From assembly GCA_016722065.1 (NCBI GenBank), contig JADKGX010000001.1:558001-622000 (forward strand): a stretch of 64,000 bases of DNA, written 5' to 3'. This stretch comes from Planctomycetota bacterium (GTDB lineage Bacteria; Planctomycetota; UBA8742; UBA2392). This document shows positions 1 to 8,074 of the stretch, one piece after another. Below the pieces are notes generated by a model. That model was not told the DNA's origin. It made no database searches and worked only from the letters and a program-made list of their open reading frames with translations. How positions within the stretch are numbered: position 1 is the first letter of the stretch; every line of letters begins with the position of its first letter. The position numbers were made by a program, and so were the translations under genes.

Positions 1-1388
1 TTCAAGGTCGGGGTCTGGTTGATGTTAAAGCTGGACACATAGGTCCCGGTCTGTGTCAGCGAGATTTCAAAATCGGCCGGCGCTGTCACGGTAGTGGCCA
101 CCGTCAGGCCTGCGCCAACCAGGTTGTAGGATTGCGGGCTGCCTGGCGTACCCACGCTGGTGGAGCCCAGGTTCAGGCTGCTGGGCGTTGCCGTCAGTGA
201 GTAGACCGTACCCGAGACCGAAACATTGACTGTGGTCGCGCTGGCACTGGCGTGCGTGATGTTGCCAGAGACCGCGCCGGTCGTTGCGGCCGTCATACGC
301 GCATACACGGCCACACCCGCGTAGGTCGGAAACGTGGTAATCGTGATGCTGTTGGCATAGCCACTGCCGGAGGAAAAAGAAATCTCTACGCCGGAAGGCG
401 CGGTGAGCACTGTGTTGCCCGTAAGCGCCGAACCTGAAACCGTATAGCTTACCGGAGAAGACGGCGTTCCCTGCTGCGTTGAGCCCAGGTTTAAAGAACT
501 CACCGAGGGCGTTACTGTCGGGCCCGTAACTGTGCCGTTGACCGCTACGTTGGCACTGGTTGCCCCCGTACTTGTGTGCGTAATGTTGCCCGTTACGGCG
601 CCCGCAGTGGCCGCCGTCATTCGTGCCCAGACAGTGACCCCCGTGTATGAGGGTGTGGTTGATATCTGAATCGACTGGGCAAAACCCGTGGTCTGGCTGA
701 AGCTGACATTCACGCCCGAAGGGGCAGTAATCACGGTGGCGGCACTAAGCTGATTGCCCGAAACCGTGTAGCTGACAGCGTTGCTCGGTGTTGCAAGCGG
801 TGTGCTGCCCAGGTTCAGAGTCGCTGTAGATGCCGTTACCGAGGGGCCGGTGTTGTAGCCCACATCAGCCAGGCCCCAGTGCCAATACGACGCACCGCTG
901 GTCTGGGTTGGAAACGTGTCCGGTACCGTGGTGCTGACCCAGCGGTTTTCAATGTGCTGTAATGGCCCTGAAGTTGGGTGCCAAGCCGCTGATGCAGTGG
1001 AATCCACCCCGTAATAGTTCACCGCGGAATCCGCAAAGACCGCCACGATGTACTGGCGGCCCTGCACAAGGGCCACCGGGCTGGCCAGGTTGCCAGACCG
1101 CCAGCCGCCTGCACTGCCTGCACCCGTCGTGACCTGGCCGATCACGGCCTGGGTGGTGGTGTCCCACAAGGTAACGGTTCGCGTGGCGGCTGCATTATGC
1201 ACGCAGCCAAGGTGCGTGACTGTGACGCCCGCGGCGTTGCACTGAAAGATGTAGCCAAGGTTCCAGCCACTGGCGGTGCCATAGTCGGTTACGCCGGTTC
1301 CACTGGGCGATGTCTGCTGCATCAGCCAAGTCTGGGCCATCAGGCTGCCACCAAGCAACGCCAGCAGCATTACAAAGAAGGTCCGCAT
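1..1388 (-). CDS. Secreted protein with tandem Ig-like repeats (3' end outside window)
   Basis: The minus-strand frame is open from an ATG at 1388 to the window edge, so the C-terminus is missing. A GGAGGGG ribosome site lies just upstream. The N-terminus is a signal peptide (basic start, hydrophobic core, cleavage near Ala18). Residues about 20-150 resemble a DUF4082-like sugar-binding-type beta-sandwich. Then come at least three repeats of about 105 residues, each with an L-N-L-G-S-T motif, a T-A-P-x-x-(V/F)-(N/E)-(V/I)-S motif and a G-N-I-T-H-like end. Similar repeats are common in secreted Bacteroidetes proteins. A surface or exported adhesive/structural role is likely; no enzymatic domain is visible in the part present. 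Confidence 0.8.
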   Translation of the reverse strand, partial: MRTFFVMLLALLGGSLMAQTWLMQQTSPSGTGVTDYGTASGWNLGYIFQCNAAGVTVTHLGCVHNAAATRTVTLWDTTTQAVIGQVTTGAGSAGGWRSGNLASPVALVQGRQYIVAVFADSAVNYYGVDSTASAAWHPTSGPLQHIENRWVSTTVPDTFPTQTSGASYWHWGLADVGYNTGPSVTASTATLNLGSTPLATPSNAVSYTVSGNQLSAATVITAPSGVNVSFSQTTGFAQSIQISTTPSYTGVTVWARMTAATAGAVTGNITHTSTGATSANVAVNGTVTGPTVTPSVSSLNLGSTQQGTPSSPVSYTVSGSALTGNTVLTAPSGVEISFSSGSGYANSITITTFPTYAGVAVYARMTAATTGAVSGNITHASASATTVNVSVSGTVYSLTATPSSLNLGSTSVGTPGSPQSYNLVGAGLTVATTVTAPADFEISLTQTGTYVSSFNINQTPTL

Positions 1389-1648
1389 TACCCCTCCCGC
1401 AAAGGGCTCATGATCCAAGGCGCAAACGACTCCCACGAGCCGTGCGCTTCGGTGTATTGAATGTGACAAGACTGTGAAGTCACTAGAACTAGGACCGCCG
1501 GAGGTGGTTTGCAACAAAATCTTGGCAATTGCACACCCCGGCCAGCGCAAACTGCAGGAAACTCGGCCAATCACGATCGTTTGGTTGGCCGCTATCGCGT
1601 TGGGCGTTAAGCCGTATAAGGGGCGCCCCAAACAGGAAGGCGCGTGCC

Positions 1649-2158
1649 ATGAACAAGGACCATATCAAGCTGAAGCTGGGCAAAGTCAAAACAGCCGAGG
1701 CCGACGCAATCATCAGCGAAATCAACAACGACCTGATTTTTGCCCCCGAGGCACATTGCAGCCTGGGGCCTACAGTCGACACAGAAATCATTCGCCAATG
1801 CCTGGCGATTGGCAAACTTGACCTTGGCGACGCAGTGGTCACCGATGCGGGCGACCTCAAGGCCCGCTGGGTGATCCATGCGGCATCGATGGACTATGAC
1901 CAGCGCAGTTCCGAAGACAGTATCGTGAACAGTCTGCGCAGCTCACTGAAAAAAGCAGCCGAGATCGGCGCGCGCACGGTGGCGATTCCACCCATTGGCA
2001 TGGCCACCAGCCAGGTGCCGATCAAGCGCGTGGCCGAACTGCTGTTGAGCGAGTGCCTGCGCCACGACCCGCGCGAAAGCACCGTTGAGGAATGCACGTT
2101 TTACCTGCCCGACAAAACCATGATGCGCGTGTTTGAGGAATGCTTGAAGCAAGTGTAA
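1649..2158 (+). CDS. Macrodomain (ADP-ribose-binding) protein
   Basis: This 169-residue protein fits a stand-alone macrodomain in length. Macrodomains bind ADP-ribose or related nucleotides, and many remove ADP-ribose from proteins or nucleic acids. Visible features are the N-terminal D-A-I-I-S-E-I-N-N segment, a V-I-H-A-A strand, a central helix (S-L-R-S-S-L-K-K-A) and a V-A-I-P-P-I-G loop matching the conserved P-x-(I/L)-G phosphate-binding region. The ATG at 1649 is chosen because AGGAAGG lies 8 nt upstream; the frame stays open further 5' but that part has no family similarity. The enzymatic target is unknown. Confidence 0.82.
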   Translation: MNKDHIKLKLGKVKTAEADAIISEINNDLIFAPEAHCSLGPTVDTEIIRQCLAIGKLDLGDAVVTDAGDLKARWVIHAASMDYDQRSSEDSIVNSLRSSLKKAAEIGARTVAIPPIGMATSQVPIKRVAELLLSECLRHDPRESTVEECTFYLPDKTMMRVFEECLKQV

Positions 2159-2159
2159 A

Positions 2160-2237
2160 GCGAGTTTCGTGTCCCATGTTCCTCCTGTCGGGTCCACGGC
2201 AAAGCAGCAGACTCGGCACTCGGAACACGGAACACGC
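2160..2237. repeat. Imperfect palindromic intergenic element
   Basis: Two 27-nt arms (2160-2186 and 2211-2237) are imperfect inverted repeats with about 18 matching positions, strongest in the outer 16. The right arm has internal short repeats (CGGAACACGGAACACG). It fills the 94-nt gap between the macrodomain gene and the CBS gene. It could be a transcript-stabilising hairpin or a member of a genome-wide repeat family. Confidence 0.5.
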
Positions 2238-2252
2238 CATACGGGATCTTCC

Positions 2253-3614
2253 ATGGACATTCAAAACTCCATCCTGGACTGCATTGGGCACACGCCAATC
2301 GTGAAGCTGGCGCAGATGTCCGAGGGGCTTGGCTGTACGTTGCTGGCCAAGCTGGATCACCTGAACCCCGGGGGGTCCGTCAAAGACCGCATCGGCATTG
2401 CCATGATTCGTGATGCCGAATCCCGCGGGCTGCTCAAGCCCGGCGGCACGATCACGGAAGGCACCGCGGGCAACACTGGCTTGGGGTTGGCTATTGCGGC
2501 CAACATTCTGGGCTACAAGTGCGTGTTCTGCCTGCCCGACAAAATGTCGAAGGAGAAAATCGACCTGCTGCGTGCCTATGGCGCCAAAGTGATCGTTACC
2601 CCGACAGCCGTCGACAAGACCAGCCCGCTGCACTACGCCAACGTCGCCAAGCGCATTGCCAAGGAATCGCCGGGCGGTTGGTTTGCCGGCCAGTTTGAAA
2701 ACCAGGCCAACCCGAAAGTGCACTACGAAATCACGGCCCGCGAAATCTGGGACCAAACCGAAGGCAAGCTGACGCACTTTTTTGCTGGCGCCGGAACCGG
2801 CGGCACGATCACTGGCGTAGGCAAGTTCCTGAAGGAAAAGAACCCGTCGATCAAAGTGATCCTGTGTGATCCCGAAGGCAGCTACTACGCCGCATACTTT
2901 CGCGACCATAACGCCAAGCCCGCGCCACGCAGCTACACGGTCGAAGGCATCGGCCTGGATTACATTCCAGGCACGATCAGCTTTGACCACATCGACGACG
3001 TGATCAATGTGAGCGACCGGGAAAGCTATCTGGCCGCTCGCAAGCTTGTACGCCTGGAAGCCATCTTCACCGGCGGCAGCAGCGGCAACAACCTTGCCGG
3101 GGCGCTCAAATGGCTGCGCCAGAACCCCACGGGTAAAGAAGCAATGCCCGTTGTGTTTCTGTGCGACGTGGGCGACCGCTATCTTTCCAAGATGTACAGC
3201 GACGACTGGATGCGCGACAACGGCATGCTCGAACGCAGCGATGTCACGGCTGGCGAGATCCTGCTGCGCCAGCGCGGTCGCAAACTGGTCACGGCGGAGC
3301 CCAGCCAGTTGCTTTCCGAAGTCATGGTTCACGTAAAGACACTCGACTTGTCACAGATTCCAGTGCTGGAAAACGGCAAGCCTGTGGGCGCCCTGTATGA
3401 CGGCCAACTGCTGAAGCTGCTGCTGGACGGACGCAAGTTGGACCAGATCAAGGTTCGTGAAGTCATGGGCGACCCGTTGCCCGTGGCGGGCGAAGAAGCG
3501 ACGGTCTCCGATCTGCTCAAGATCGTCGACCACGCCCCGCATGCTGCTTTGATTGAGCGCGCCAGCGGCGAATGGGGCATCCTGACCAAGGCCGACTTGG
3601 TGGCCGCACTCTAG
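2253..3614 (+). CDS. Cystathionine beta-synthase with C-terminal CBS pair
   Basis: This 453-residue PLP enzyme should condense serine (or O-acetylserine) with homocysteine to give cystathionine. The PLP lysine is in N-P-G-G-S-V-K-D-R near residue 40. The substrate loop is E-G-T-A-G-N-T-G, the phosphate-binding loop is G-A-G-T-G-G-T-I, and a V-E-G-I-G-L-D-Y-I-P-G segment and a C-D-V-G-D-R-Y motif follow, as in CBS-type rather than CysK-type enzymes. The last ~120 residues form a Bateman (two-CBS) regulatory module. The ATG at 2253 fits the family start; the upstream in-frame extension lies in a palindromic repeat. The loop has Ala where Ser is commoner, a variant also seen in some fungal and bacterial homologues. 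Confidence 0.9.
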   Translation: MDIQNSILDCIGHTPIVKLAQMSEGLGCTLLAKLDHLNPGGSVKDRIGIAMIRDAESRGLLKPGGTITEGTAGNTGLGLAIAANILGYKCVFCLPDKMSKEKIDLLRAYGAKVIVTPTAVDKTSPLHYANVAKRIAKESPGGWFAGQFENQANPKVHYEITAREIWDQTEGKLTHFFAGAGTGGTITGVGKFLKEKNPSIKVILCDPEGSYYAAYFRDHNAKPAPRSYTVEGIGLDYIPGTISFDHIDDVINVSDRESYLAARKLVRLEAIFTGGSSGNNLAGALKWLRQNPTGKEAMPVVFLCDVGDRYLSKMYSDDWMRDNGMLERSDVTAGEILLRQRGRKLVTAEPSQLLSEVMVHVKTLDLSQIPVLENGKPVGALYDGQLLKLLLDGRKLDQIKVREVMGDPLPVAGEEATVSDLLKIVDHAPHAALIERASGEWGILTKADLVAAL

Positions 3615-3712
3615 TTCCAGACACCCATGCGCCGTCGCCCGGGTGCGAGAATCCACGCTGGAATACTCGTGCGCCTTAAGTAACTTTGTGCACTCTGCAC
3701 AAGGACGAACCC

Positions 3713-4603
3713 ATGGGTGCAATTCGAGTTTACATCTGGGCACTTGGCCTGCTGATCGGCGGCGGCGTCGTGTTGGCCATGGGCGGCCACAAGATGATGA
3801 TCGCTGTTTCCAACAGCAGCCCTACTTCCATGAAATACAGCCAGTGGATTGCAGAACAGCCAGCAGCCGAGTGGCTGGAACTGGAAGAGGTCTTTCTGAA
3901 CTGGGAAGCTTCGGCCCGCATTGATACCCAACACACCCGCAAAGGCGTCGTCACCAGCACCACCAAAGAGTACTTCGTGGCCGGCTGGGCCAGCGTTGAC
4001 GACCAGGGCCCGATCAAATGCTTCTTTGTAGTTCAGGATTCGGGCAAGCAGGCCTTTATGGAACAGGTCTGGGCGGCACAGGACCGCAACGACGAAAAAT
4101 GGCTCGAGCAGAATGCACCCAAGCTGTACGAAAAAACGGTCGTTCGAGGCCTGACACGCACTGGCTTTGACCTTGATTCAGAAGACGAAAAAATTCTGCG
4201 CGGGCTGGGCAACACGGCGCCAACGTTTCGCATTATCGACATCGACAAGACCCCCGAAAGCGGCAAGGGCATTCTGCTGATTCTAGGCGGAATCGCGCTG
4301 ATGCTGGGCGGTGGTGCACTTGGCTTCTTCACCTATCGCTCTGGCAAGAAAACCGGTGTGACGTTGCCGCAGCACACACATCAAGGCCGCCACCCCGGCG
4401 CGCCCTTGCAGCAACCCTACGGCCAGACGGGCCCCCAACAACCCATACCCCCGGCCCCCCCGGCCCAGGGCGGTTACTCCGCAGGTCCGCAGTATCCGGC
4501 ACCGATGGCCCCCGCACAGCCGCCGCAGCGACCGGGCCCGCGCCCGATTACGCGACCGGGCACGCAGGGCCCCGGCCGCATGCCGCCTCGCCCACCAGCG
4601 TAG
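3713..4603 (+). CDS. Two-TM membrane protein with proline-rich tail
   Basis: This 296-residue protein has a membrane segment at residues 6-26, an extracytoplasmic domain of about 160 residues with no recognised motif, and a second membrane segment (I-L-L-I-L-G-G-I-A-L-M-L-G-G) near 190. The last ~80 residues are rich in Pro, Gly and Gln (repeated P-P-A-P/P-Q-Q type), suggesting a disordered cytoplasmic tail. The ATG at 3713 follows AAGGAC by a suitable distance. A strong terminator follows the gene. Function unknown. Confidence 0.75.
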   Translation: MGAIRVYIWALGLLIGGGVVLAMGGHKMMIAVSNSSPTSMKYSQWIAEQPAAEWLELEEVFLNWEASARIDTQHTRKGVVTSTTKEYFVAGWASVDDQGPIKCFFVVQDSGKQAFMEQVWAAQDRNDEKWLEQNAPKLYEKTVVRGLTRTGFDLDSEDEKILRGLGNTAPTFRIIDIDKTPESGKGILLILGGIALMLGGGALGFFTYRSGKKTGVTLPQHTHQGRHPGAPLQQPYGQTGPQQPIPPAPPAQGGYSAGPQYPAPMAPAQPPQRPGPRPITRPGTQGPGRMPPRPPA

Positions 4604-4626
4604 AGTTGAATTGACCATGCAAAGCC

Positions 4627-4654
4627 AAGGGCCGGGATTACTCCTGGCCCTTTT
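4627..4654 (+). terminator. Intrinsic terminator
   Basis: AAGGGCC (4627-4633) pairs with GGCCCTT (4646-4652). An inner GGA/TCC pairing extends the stem, and TTTTC follows. It ends the transcript of the 3713-4603 gene. Confidence 0.85.
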
Positions 4655-4703
4655 CTTGTTCTGGCCAAATCGAAACCAACTTCCCTTCACACAGGAGTGC
4701 GAA

Positions 4704-5603
4704 ATGAAAATCGCCATCACTACGCCCACCGGGCACATTGGCAGCCAACTGACCAAGCTGCTGCTGGATCGCGGCGGGCATCAGCTGAGTTTGCTGGTGC
4801 GAGACCCCTCCAAGGTTGCGGCTCACACCAGCCGAGGTGCCAAGGCCGTAAAGGTCGACCTGGAAAATGCAGCCCAGGTTTCAGCGGCCCTGGCCGGAGC
4901 CGAATCCGTTTTTCTGCTGGTACCGCCAAGAACCGATGTCGCCGACATGCGGGCTTACCAGAACCGGGTTGGGGACAACTTCGCCGCGGCAGTGAAGGCC
5001 AACAAGATCAAGCGCGTGGTTTTTCTTTCCAGCTATGGCGCGCAGCACAACAAAGGAACCGGCCCGATTGCGGGCTTGCACGACATTGAGCAAAAGCTGA
5101 ACGCGGCGCTGAAGGAAACCGGCGGCAATATCACCCACCTGCGCCCGGGTTCATTCATGGAGAACTGGTTCATGAGCGTGGGCAGCATCAAGGATCAAGG
5201 TGCCGTCTATGCACCAATCAAGGGCGACGAAAAAATGCCCATGATTGCCACCGCTGACATCGCCACGGTCGCCGCAGACGTTCTGGCAGACCCCAAGTGG
5301 TCGGGCAACAACGTTCGCGAACTGCTGGGGCCCCGTGATTACACCTATGCCGAAGGCGTCAAAATCATCAGCGAGGCCCTGGGCAAGCCGGTCAAGTTCG
5401 TGCAGGTCCCCCCAGAACAAGCATTGCAGGCCATGACTGCCATGGGCTTGAGCGCAAACGTAGCCAGCACCTATGTGGAAATGTACGCAGGGGTGCAGAA
5501 CGGGCTGGTGAAAGCGCTGGAGGCCCGCAATGCGCGCAACACCACCCCCACCAAGCTGGAAGACTTCGCCCGCACACGGCTGGCACCAGCGATCAAGGGC
5601 TAG
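4704..5603 (+). CDS. NmrA-family NAD(P)-binding protein
   Basis: This 299-residue Rossmann-fold protein is of the atypical short-chain dehydrogenase NmrA/HSCARG group. The N-terminal T-P-T-G-H-I-G-S dinucleotide loop is at residues 6-13. It continues with a D-L-E-N-A strand end, L-V-P-P-R and V-F-L-S-S-Y-G-A, and an L-R-P-G-S-F-M-E-N-W segment typical of the family. Members act as redox sensors or quinone oxidoreductases; substrate cannot be read from sequence. The ATG at 4704 has AGGAG eight nt upstream. A long hairpin follows the stop codon. Confidence 0.85.
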   Translation: MKIAITTPTGHIGSQLTKLLLDRGGHQLSLLVRDPSKVAAHTSRGAKAVKVDLENAAQVSAALAGAESVFLLVPPRTDVADMRAYQNRVGDNFAAAVKANKIKRVVFLSSYGAQHNKGTGPIAGLHDIEQKLNAALKETGGNITHLRPGSFMENWFMSVGSIKDQGAVYAPIKGDEKMPMIATADIATVAADVLADPKWSGNNVRELLGPRDYTYAEGVKIISEALGKPVKFVQVPPEQALQAMTAMGLSANVASTYVEMYAGVQNGLVKALEARNARNTTPTKLEDFARTRLAPAIKG

Positions 5604-5610
5604 ACTTCTG

Positions 5611-5656
5611 GAACCGCGTCATGCCCGAATTCGTCCCATCGGGTATGACGCGGTTT
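5611..5656 (+). terminator. Long hairpin overlapping the next gene's start codons
   Basis: Arms 5611-5628 and 5639-5656 pair over 17 of 18 positions around a 10-nt loop. It lies 8 nt after the NmrA stop and is followed by a pyrimidine-rich stretch, so it may terminate that transcript. Both candidate ATG codons of the next gene (5621 and 5645) lie inside the arms. Confidence 0.6.
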
Positions 5657-6829
5657 CCTCGTTTATGGTCGGCATTGGCCGGGCTTGTACTTGGCTTGCT
5701 GCTGGGCGCACTGGGCTGGCAGTGGCTGGGCACGCCTGCGCCACCGCAAACAGCAACGGCCAATCTGCCCGCGGCGGATCCGCCGCCGGCAACCAGGGCC
5801 GCGCCAGCCCTGCAGCGCGCGCCAACCACCTCGCACGAGCCACTGGTCAGGCCGCAACCCTTGCCCGATACGGTGGCCTCTAAGTCTGAAATCAAAGACG
5901 CAGCCCCGGCCAGCGCGGAAACCGATGCGGGGATTGACCCTTGGGGCCCCTTGGTGCCCTTTCGGGCCTGCATTGAAGGCTTGGTCGTTGACCAAGCCGA
6001 AAACCCTGTTGCCGGGGCCCAGGTTTCAGCGCAGTTGCTGTACCGGTTGCAAAGCGCGTTCGTAAGCGCAGAGGCCAACGGAGAAGAAGAAGACGTAGCC
6101 ACAACCGACTCCTTGGGACGGTTCACGTACGCCTTGGACTTCAAAGTGGGTAAGTTCGCACGCCTGACGGCGTTGCTGCGGGCCCACATGGAGGGGTTCG
6201 AGTCTTCGCCAGCGGCCCGTGTGCAGATTGCGGACGGCGACGCCAAGGCCAACGTTAAACTTCTTATTGCTGCGCGTGGTTCGATCCATGGCCGCATTGT
6301 CGGCCCCAACGGCCGGGCTTTGGCAGGCGCCACCGTGGGCACCTATTCCCCTAACGCGCGCATCTGGGTCGCGGCCAACCAGGTGCTGACCAATGCCAAC
6401 GGCGGGTCTTTGATTGAAGACTTGGCGGCAGGGCACTACGGAATCAGCGTTCAATGTGAAGGACACGCCCGGCCCCCAGCCACGTTAGTCGCGCTGGTAA
6501 CACCGGGCGAGCGCCATGAACTCAGCGAGATTGCGCTGCACCGCCTGACGCAATTGGTAGGCCGCGTGATCACCCCCCAAGGCGAAAGCGTGACCGCCCA
6601 GGTCACGATCGAATTCCTTACCCGCGACGGCAACTCGCTCAAGACCGCCAATTGCAGCCCAGATGGAGACGGTCGATTCACCTTGATTGACCCACCCACG
6701 GGCGACTTGAGGATCAAGGTCTCCGCTGCCGGGTTTCAAGCCCTCAGCGAGCGGGCAGAATCGTTGCAACCTGAGGAAACAACAGACCTTGGGACGATCA
6801 CCCTGACGCAGATCGAAACCGAACAGTGA
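5621..6829 (+). CDS. Membrane-anchored protein with carboxypeptidase-regulatory-like domains
   Basis: This 402-residue protein (394 if the ATG at 5645 is used) has a single N-terminal membrane anchor (L-W-S-A-L-A-G-L-V-L-G-L-L-L-G-A-L-G). An Ala/Pro-rich linker follows. The C-terminal region has at least three beta-sandwich units of the carboxypeptidase regulatory-like type: I-E-G-L-V-V-D-Q-A-E-N-P-V-A-G-A near 125, I-H-G-R-I-V-G-P-N-G-R-A-L-A-G-A near 225, and V-G-R-V-I-T-P-Q-G-E near 315. Such domains are structural or binding modules of extracytoplasmic proteins. No peptidase domain is present. Neither start has a clear Shine-Dalgarno and both sit in a hairpin. Confidence 0.75.
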   Translation: MPEFVPSGMTRFPRLWSALAGLVLGLLLGALGWQWLGTPAPPQTATANLPAADPPPATRAAPALQRAPTTSHEPLVRPQPLPDTVASKSEIKDAAPASAETDAGIDPWGPLVPFRACIEGLVVDQAENPVAGAQVSAQLLYRLQSAFVSAEANGEEEDVATTDSLGRFTYALDFKVGKFARLTALLRAHMEGFESSPAARVQIADGDAKANVKLLIAARGSIHGRIVGPNGRALAGATVGTYSPNARIWVAANQVLTNANGGSLIEDLAAGHYGISVQCEGHARPPATLVALVTPGERHELSEIALHRLTQLVGRVITPQGESVTAQVTIEFLTRDGNSLKTANCSPDGDGRFTLIDPPTGDLRIKVSAAGFQALSERAESLQPEETTDLGTITLTQIETEQ

Positions 6830-7092
6830 CCGGCCAGTCGGCCCGGACCGCCACCCCACACGATCGGATCACTTCAAGATCAATCACCCTGCCACGAATA
6901 TTGCACCAAGTGCTATGATCGCACTGTGCGTTGTGACGCGTTGGTGACTGATTACACCACTCAAAGTTGTGGCAATCGCCCGCTACCCATAGGTAACAAG
7001 CGGTTCCGGCGGAATTACCCGCCACAGACTGAAAACATGGAAACATTCCGTCATGAAGTACGTTTCTACATTGTGTAAGGACTTACGCATCA
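6830..7092. other. Intergenic region without recognisable gene
   Basis: No convincing coding frame, RNA gene or repeat is visible. The region leads into a sigma-54-like promoter element at 7093. Confidence 0.5.
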
Positions 7093-7108
7093 CGGCACGG
7101 CCTTTGCA
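7093..7108 (+). promoter_or_regulatory. Putative sigma-54 (-24/-12) promoter
   Basis: The sequence matches the consensus TGGCACG-N4-TTGCW except for the first base: GGCACG at 7094-7099, TTGCA at 7104-7108. GG and GC are exactly 12 nt apart. Predicted transcription start is near 7119, 28 nt before the ATG at 7147. A sigma-54 promoter also needs an activator site, which I did not find. Confidence 0.55.
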
Positions 7109-7146
7109 TTAGTTCAGTGCCGGGCACAGTCCCAGGAGCAGCCACC

Positions 7147-7398
7147 ATGTATGACCCAGAAGCGCTGGATGATCGCGCGGTAGAAAAAATCACCCGTCGC
7201 TACGCGGGCCTCAAGCCCGCCGAAACGGCGATTCGCCTGCGTGAAAAGTATACGCGCCGGCGCGAGGCCATTTCTCGCTTCACCGAAACACTGGTTCGCG
7301 AGGGCTTCGTCGACGACACGGAAGTCGTGACACTGCGCGCCGTGGGCGTTTCGGAAGAAGAGATTGAGGCCTTGGTCGAGAAGTACGGCGTGAAGTAG
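7147..7398 (+). CDS. Small charged protein of unknown function
   Basis: The 83-residue product is highly charged and predicted mostly helical, with no signal peptide or membrane segment. The ATG at 7147 follows AGGAG (7134-7138) by 8 nt; an in-frame ATG at 7117 lacks a ribosome site and would start at the predicted transcription start. The C-terminal half (A-V-G-V-S-E-E-E-I-E-A-L-V-E-K-Y-G) looks like a small helical bundle. It is monocistronic, between a sigma-54-like promoter and a strong terminator, so it is probably expressed under a specific condition. Family not recognised. Confidence 0.72.
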   Translation: MYDPEALDDRAVEKITRRYAGLKPAETAIRLREKYTRRREAISRFTETLVREGFVDDTEVVTLRAVGVSEEEIEALVEKYGVK

Positions 7399-7443
7399 TT
7401 GAACTCAGACAGTCTCGGCGCCCCCGCGCCGAAGCCCCCCTGT

Positions 7444-7475
7444 CACCTGCGCCCGCGTGGCGCAGGTGTTTTTTT
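7444..7475 (+). terminator. Intrinsic terminator
   Basis: CACCTGCGCC (7444-7453) pairs perfectly with GGCGCAGGTG (7459-7468) around a 5-nt loop. Seven T residues follow (7469-7475). Confidence 0.93.
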
Positions 7476-7522
7476 GTGCAATGCCGTTCCCATCGCGCAG
7501 CCGGCAAGCCAACCTCAAGGGT

Positions 7523-7930
7523 ATGCACCAAGCGCGCATGAAACTTGGTTTCTATGCAGCGGCGATCTTCAACATCGCTGGCATTCTGGTTTTCACCCGC
7601 GCCTTCACCAACGACGCGTTCTTTCAAGCTGACCCGGCTATGTTTTCCCGACCTGCCTGCGTGGTCGTCATCCTATGGGGCCTGGCCTATGCCGCCCAGG
7701 CCCGCACCTGGCAGACAGCGCCGGCAATCAGCCTGGTGTTTGCCTTGGAGAAACTGGTGTACGTGCTGTGGTGGGTTTGGTGGCTTGCCATGCACGGCCA
7801 GGATCTTGGCGTCATCTTTGACCGCGACGCCATGGCCGGAGTTTTTTATGGCATCTATGGCGCTGGTGACGCGCTCTTTTGCCTGTTCTTCGCGTGGGCG
7901 GCCCGGCAGGCGCTTGCCACCAGACGCTGA
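7523..7930 (+). CDS. Small four-TM membrane protein
   Basis: The protein is about 135 residues (130 if it starts at the ATG at 7538). Four hydrophobic segments are visible: F-Y-A-A-A-I-F-N-I-A-G-I-L-V-F, V-V-V-I-L-W-G-L-A-Y-A-A, a Trp-rich L-V-Y-V-L-W-W-V-W-W-L-A-M, and a final F-Y-G-I-Y-G-A-G-D-A-L-F-C-L-F-F-A. No catalytic motif. The open frame extends upstream into the terminator, so these internal starts are preferred. Function not recognised. Confidence 0.65.
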   Translation: MHQARMKLGFYAAAIFNIAGILVFTRAFTNDAFFQADPAMFSRPACVVVILWGLAYAAQARTWQTAPAISLVFALEKLVYVLWWVWWLAMHGQDLGVIFDRDAMAGVFYGIYGAGDALFCLFFAWAARQALATRR

Positions 7931-8027
7931 TGGCGCCGCAACTTGCGGCCAATGCCTGCGCGGCAAGGCCCGAGGTTTCCACAGCATTGCGGTGCGGAAT
8001 TTAGGGGCTAGGATTGCGCTCCCGGGC

Positions 8028-8056
8028 GACGCCTCCATGAGAGGCGTCCTTCTTTT
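8028..8056 (+). terminator. Hairpin plus T-rich tract in the pyrG leader
   Basis: GACGCCTC (8028-8035) pairs with GAGGCGTC (8041-8048) around a 5-nt loop, followed by CTTCTTTT. It ends about 18 nt before the pyrG start. It may terminate the upstream gene or act as a pyrG attenuator. Confidence 0.65.
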
Positions 8057-8074
8057 GAGTCCGGGGTTTTTGCA

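Noticed and set aside
2022..3332. 436-codon minus-strand frame opposite cystathionine beta-synthase
   Set aside because: Antisense shadow of a well-supported gene, His/Ala/Val-rich product without family resemblance.
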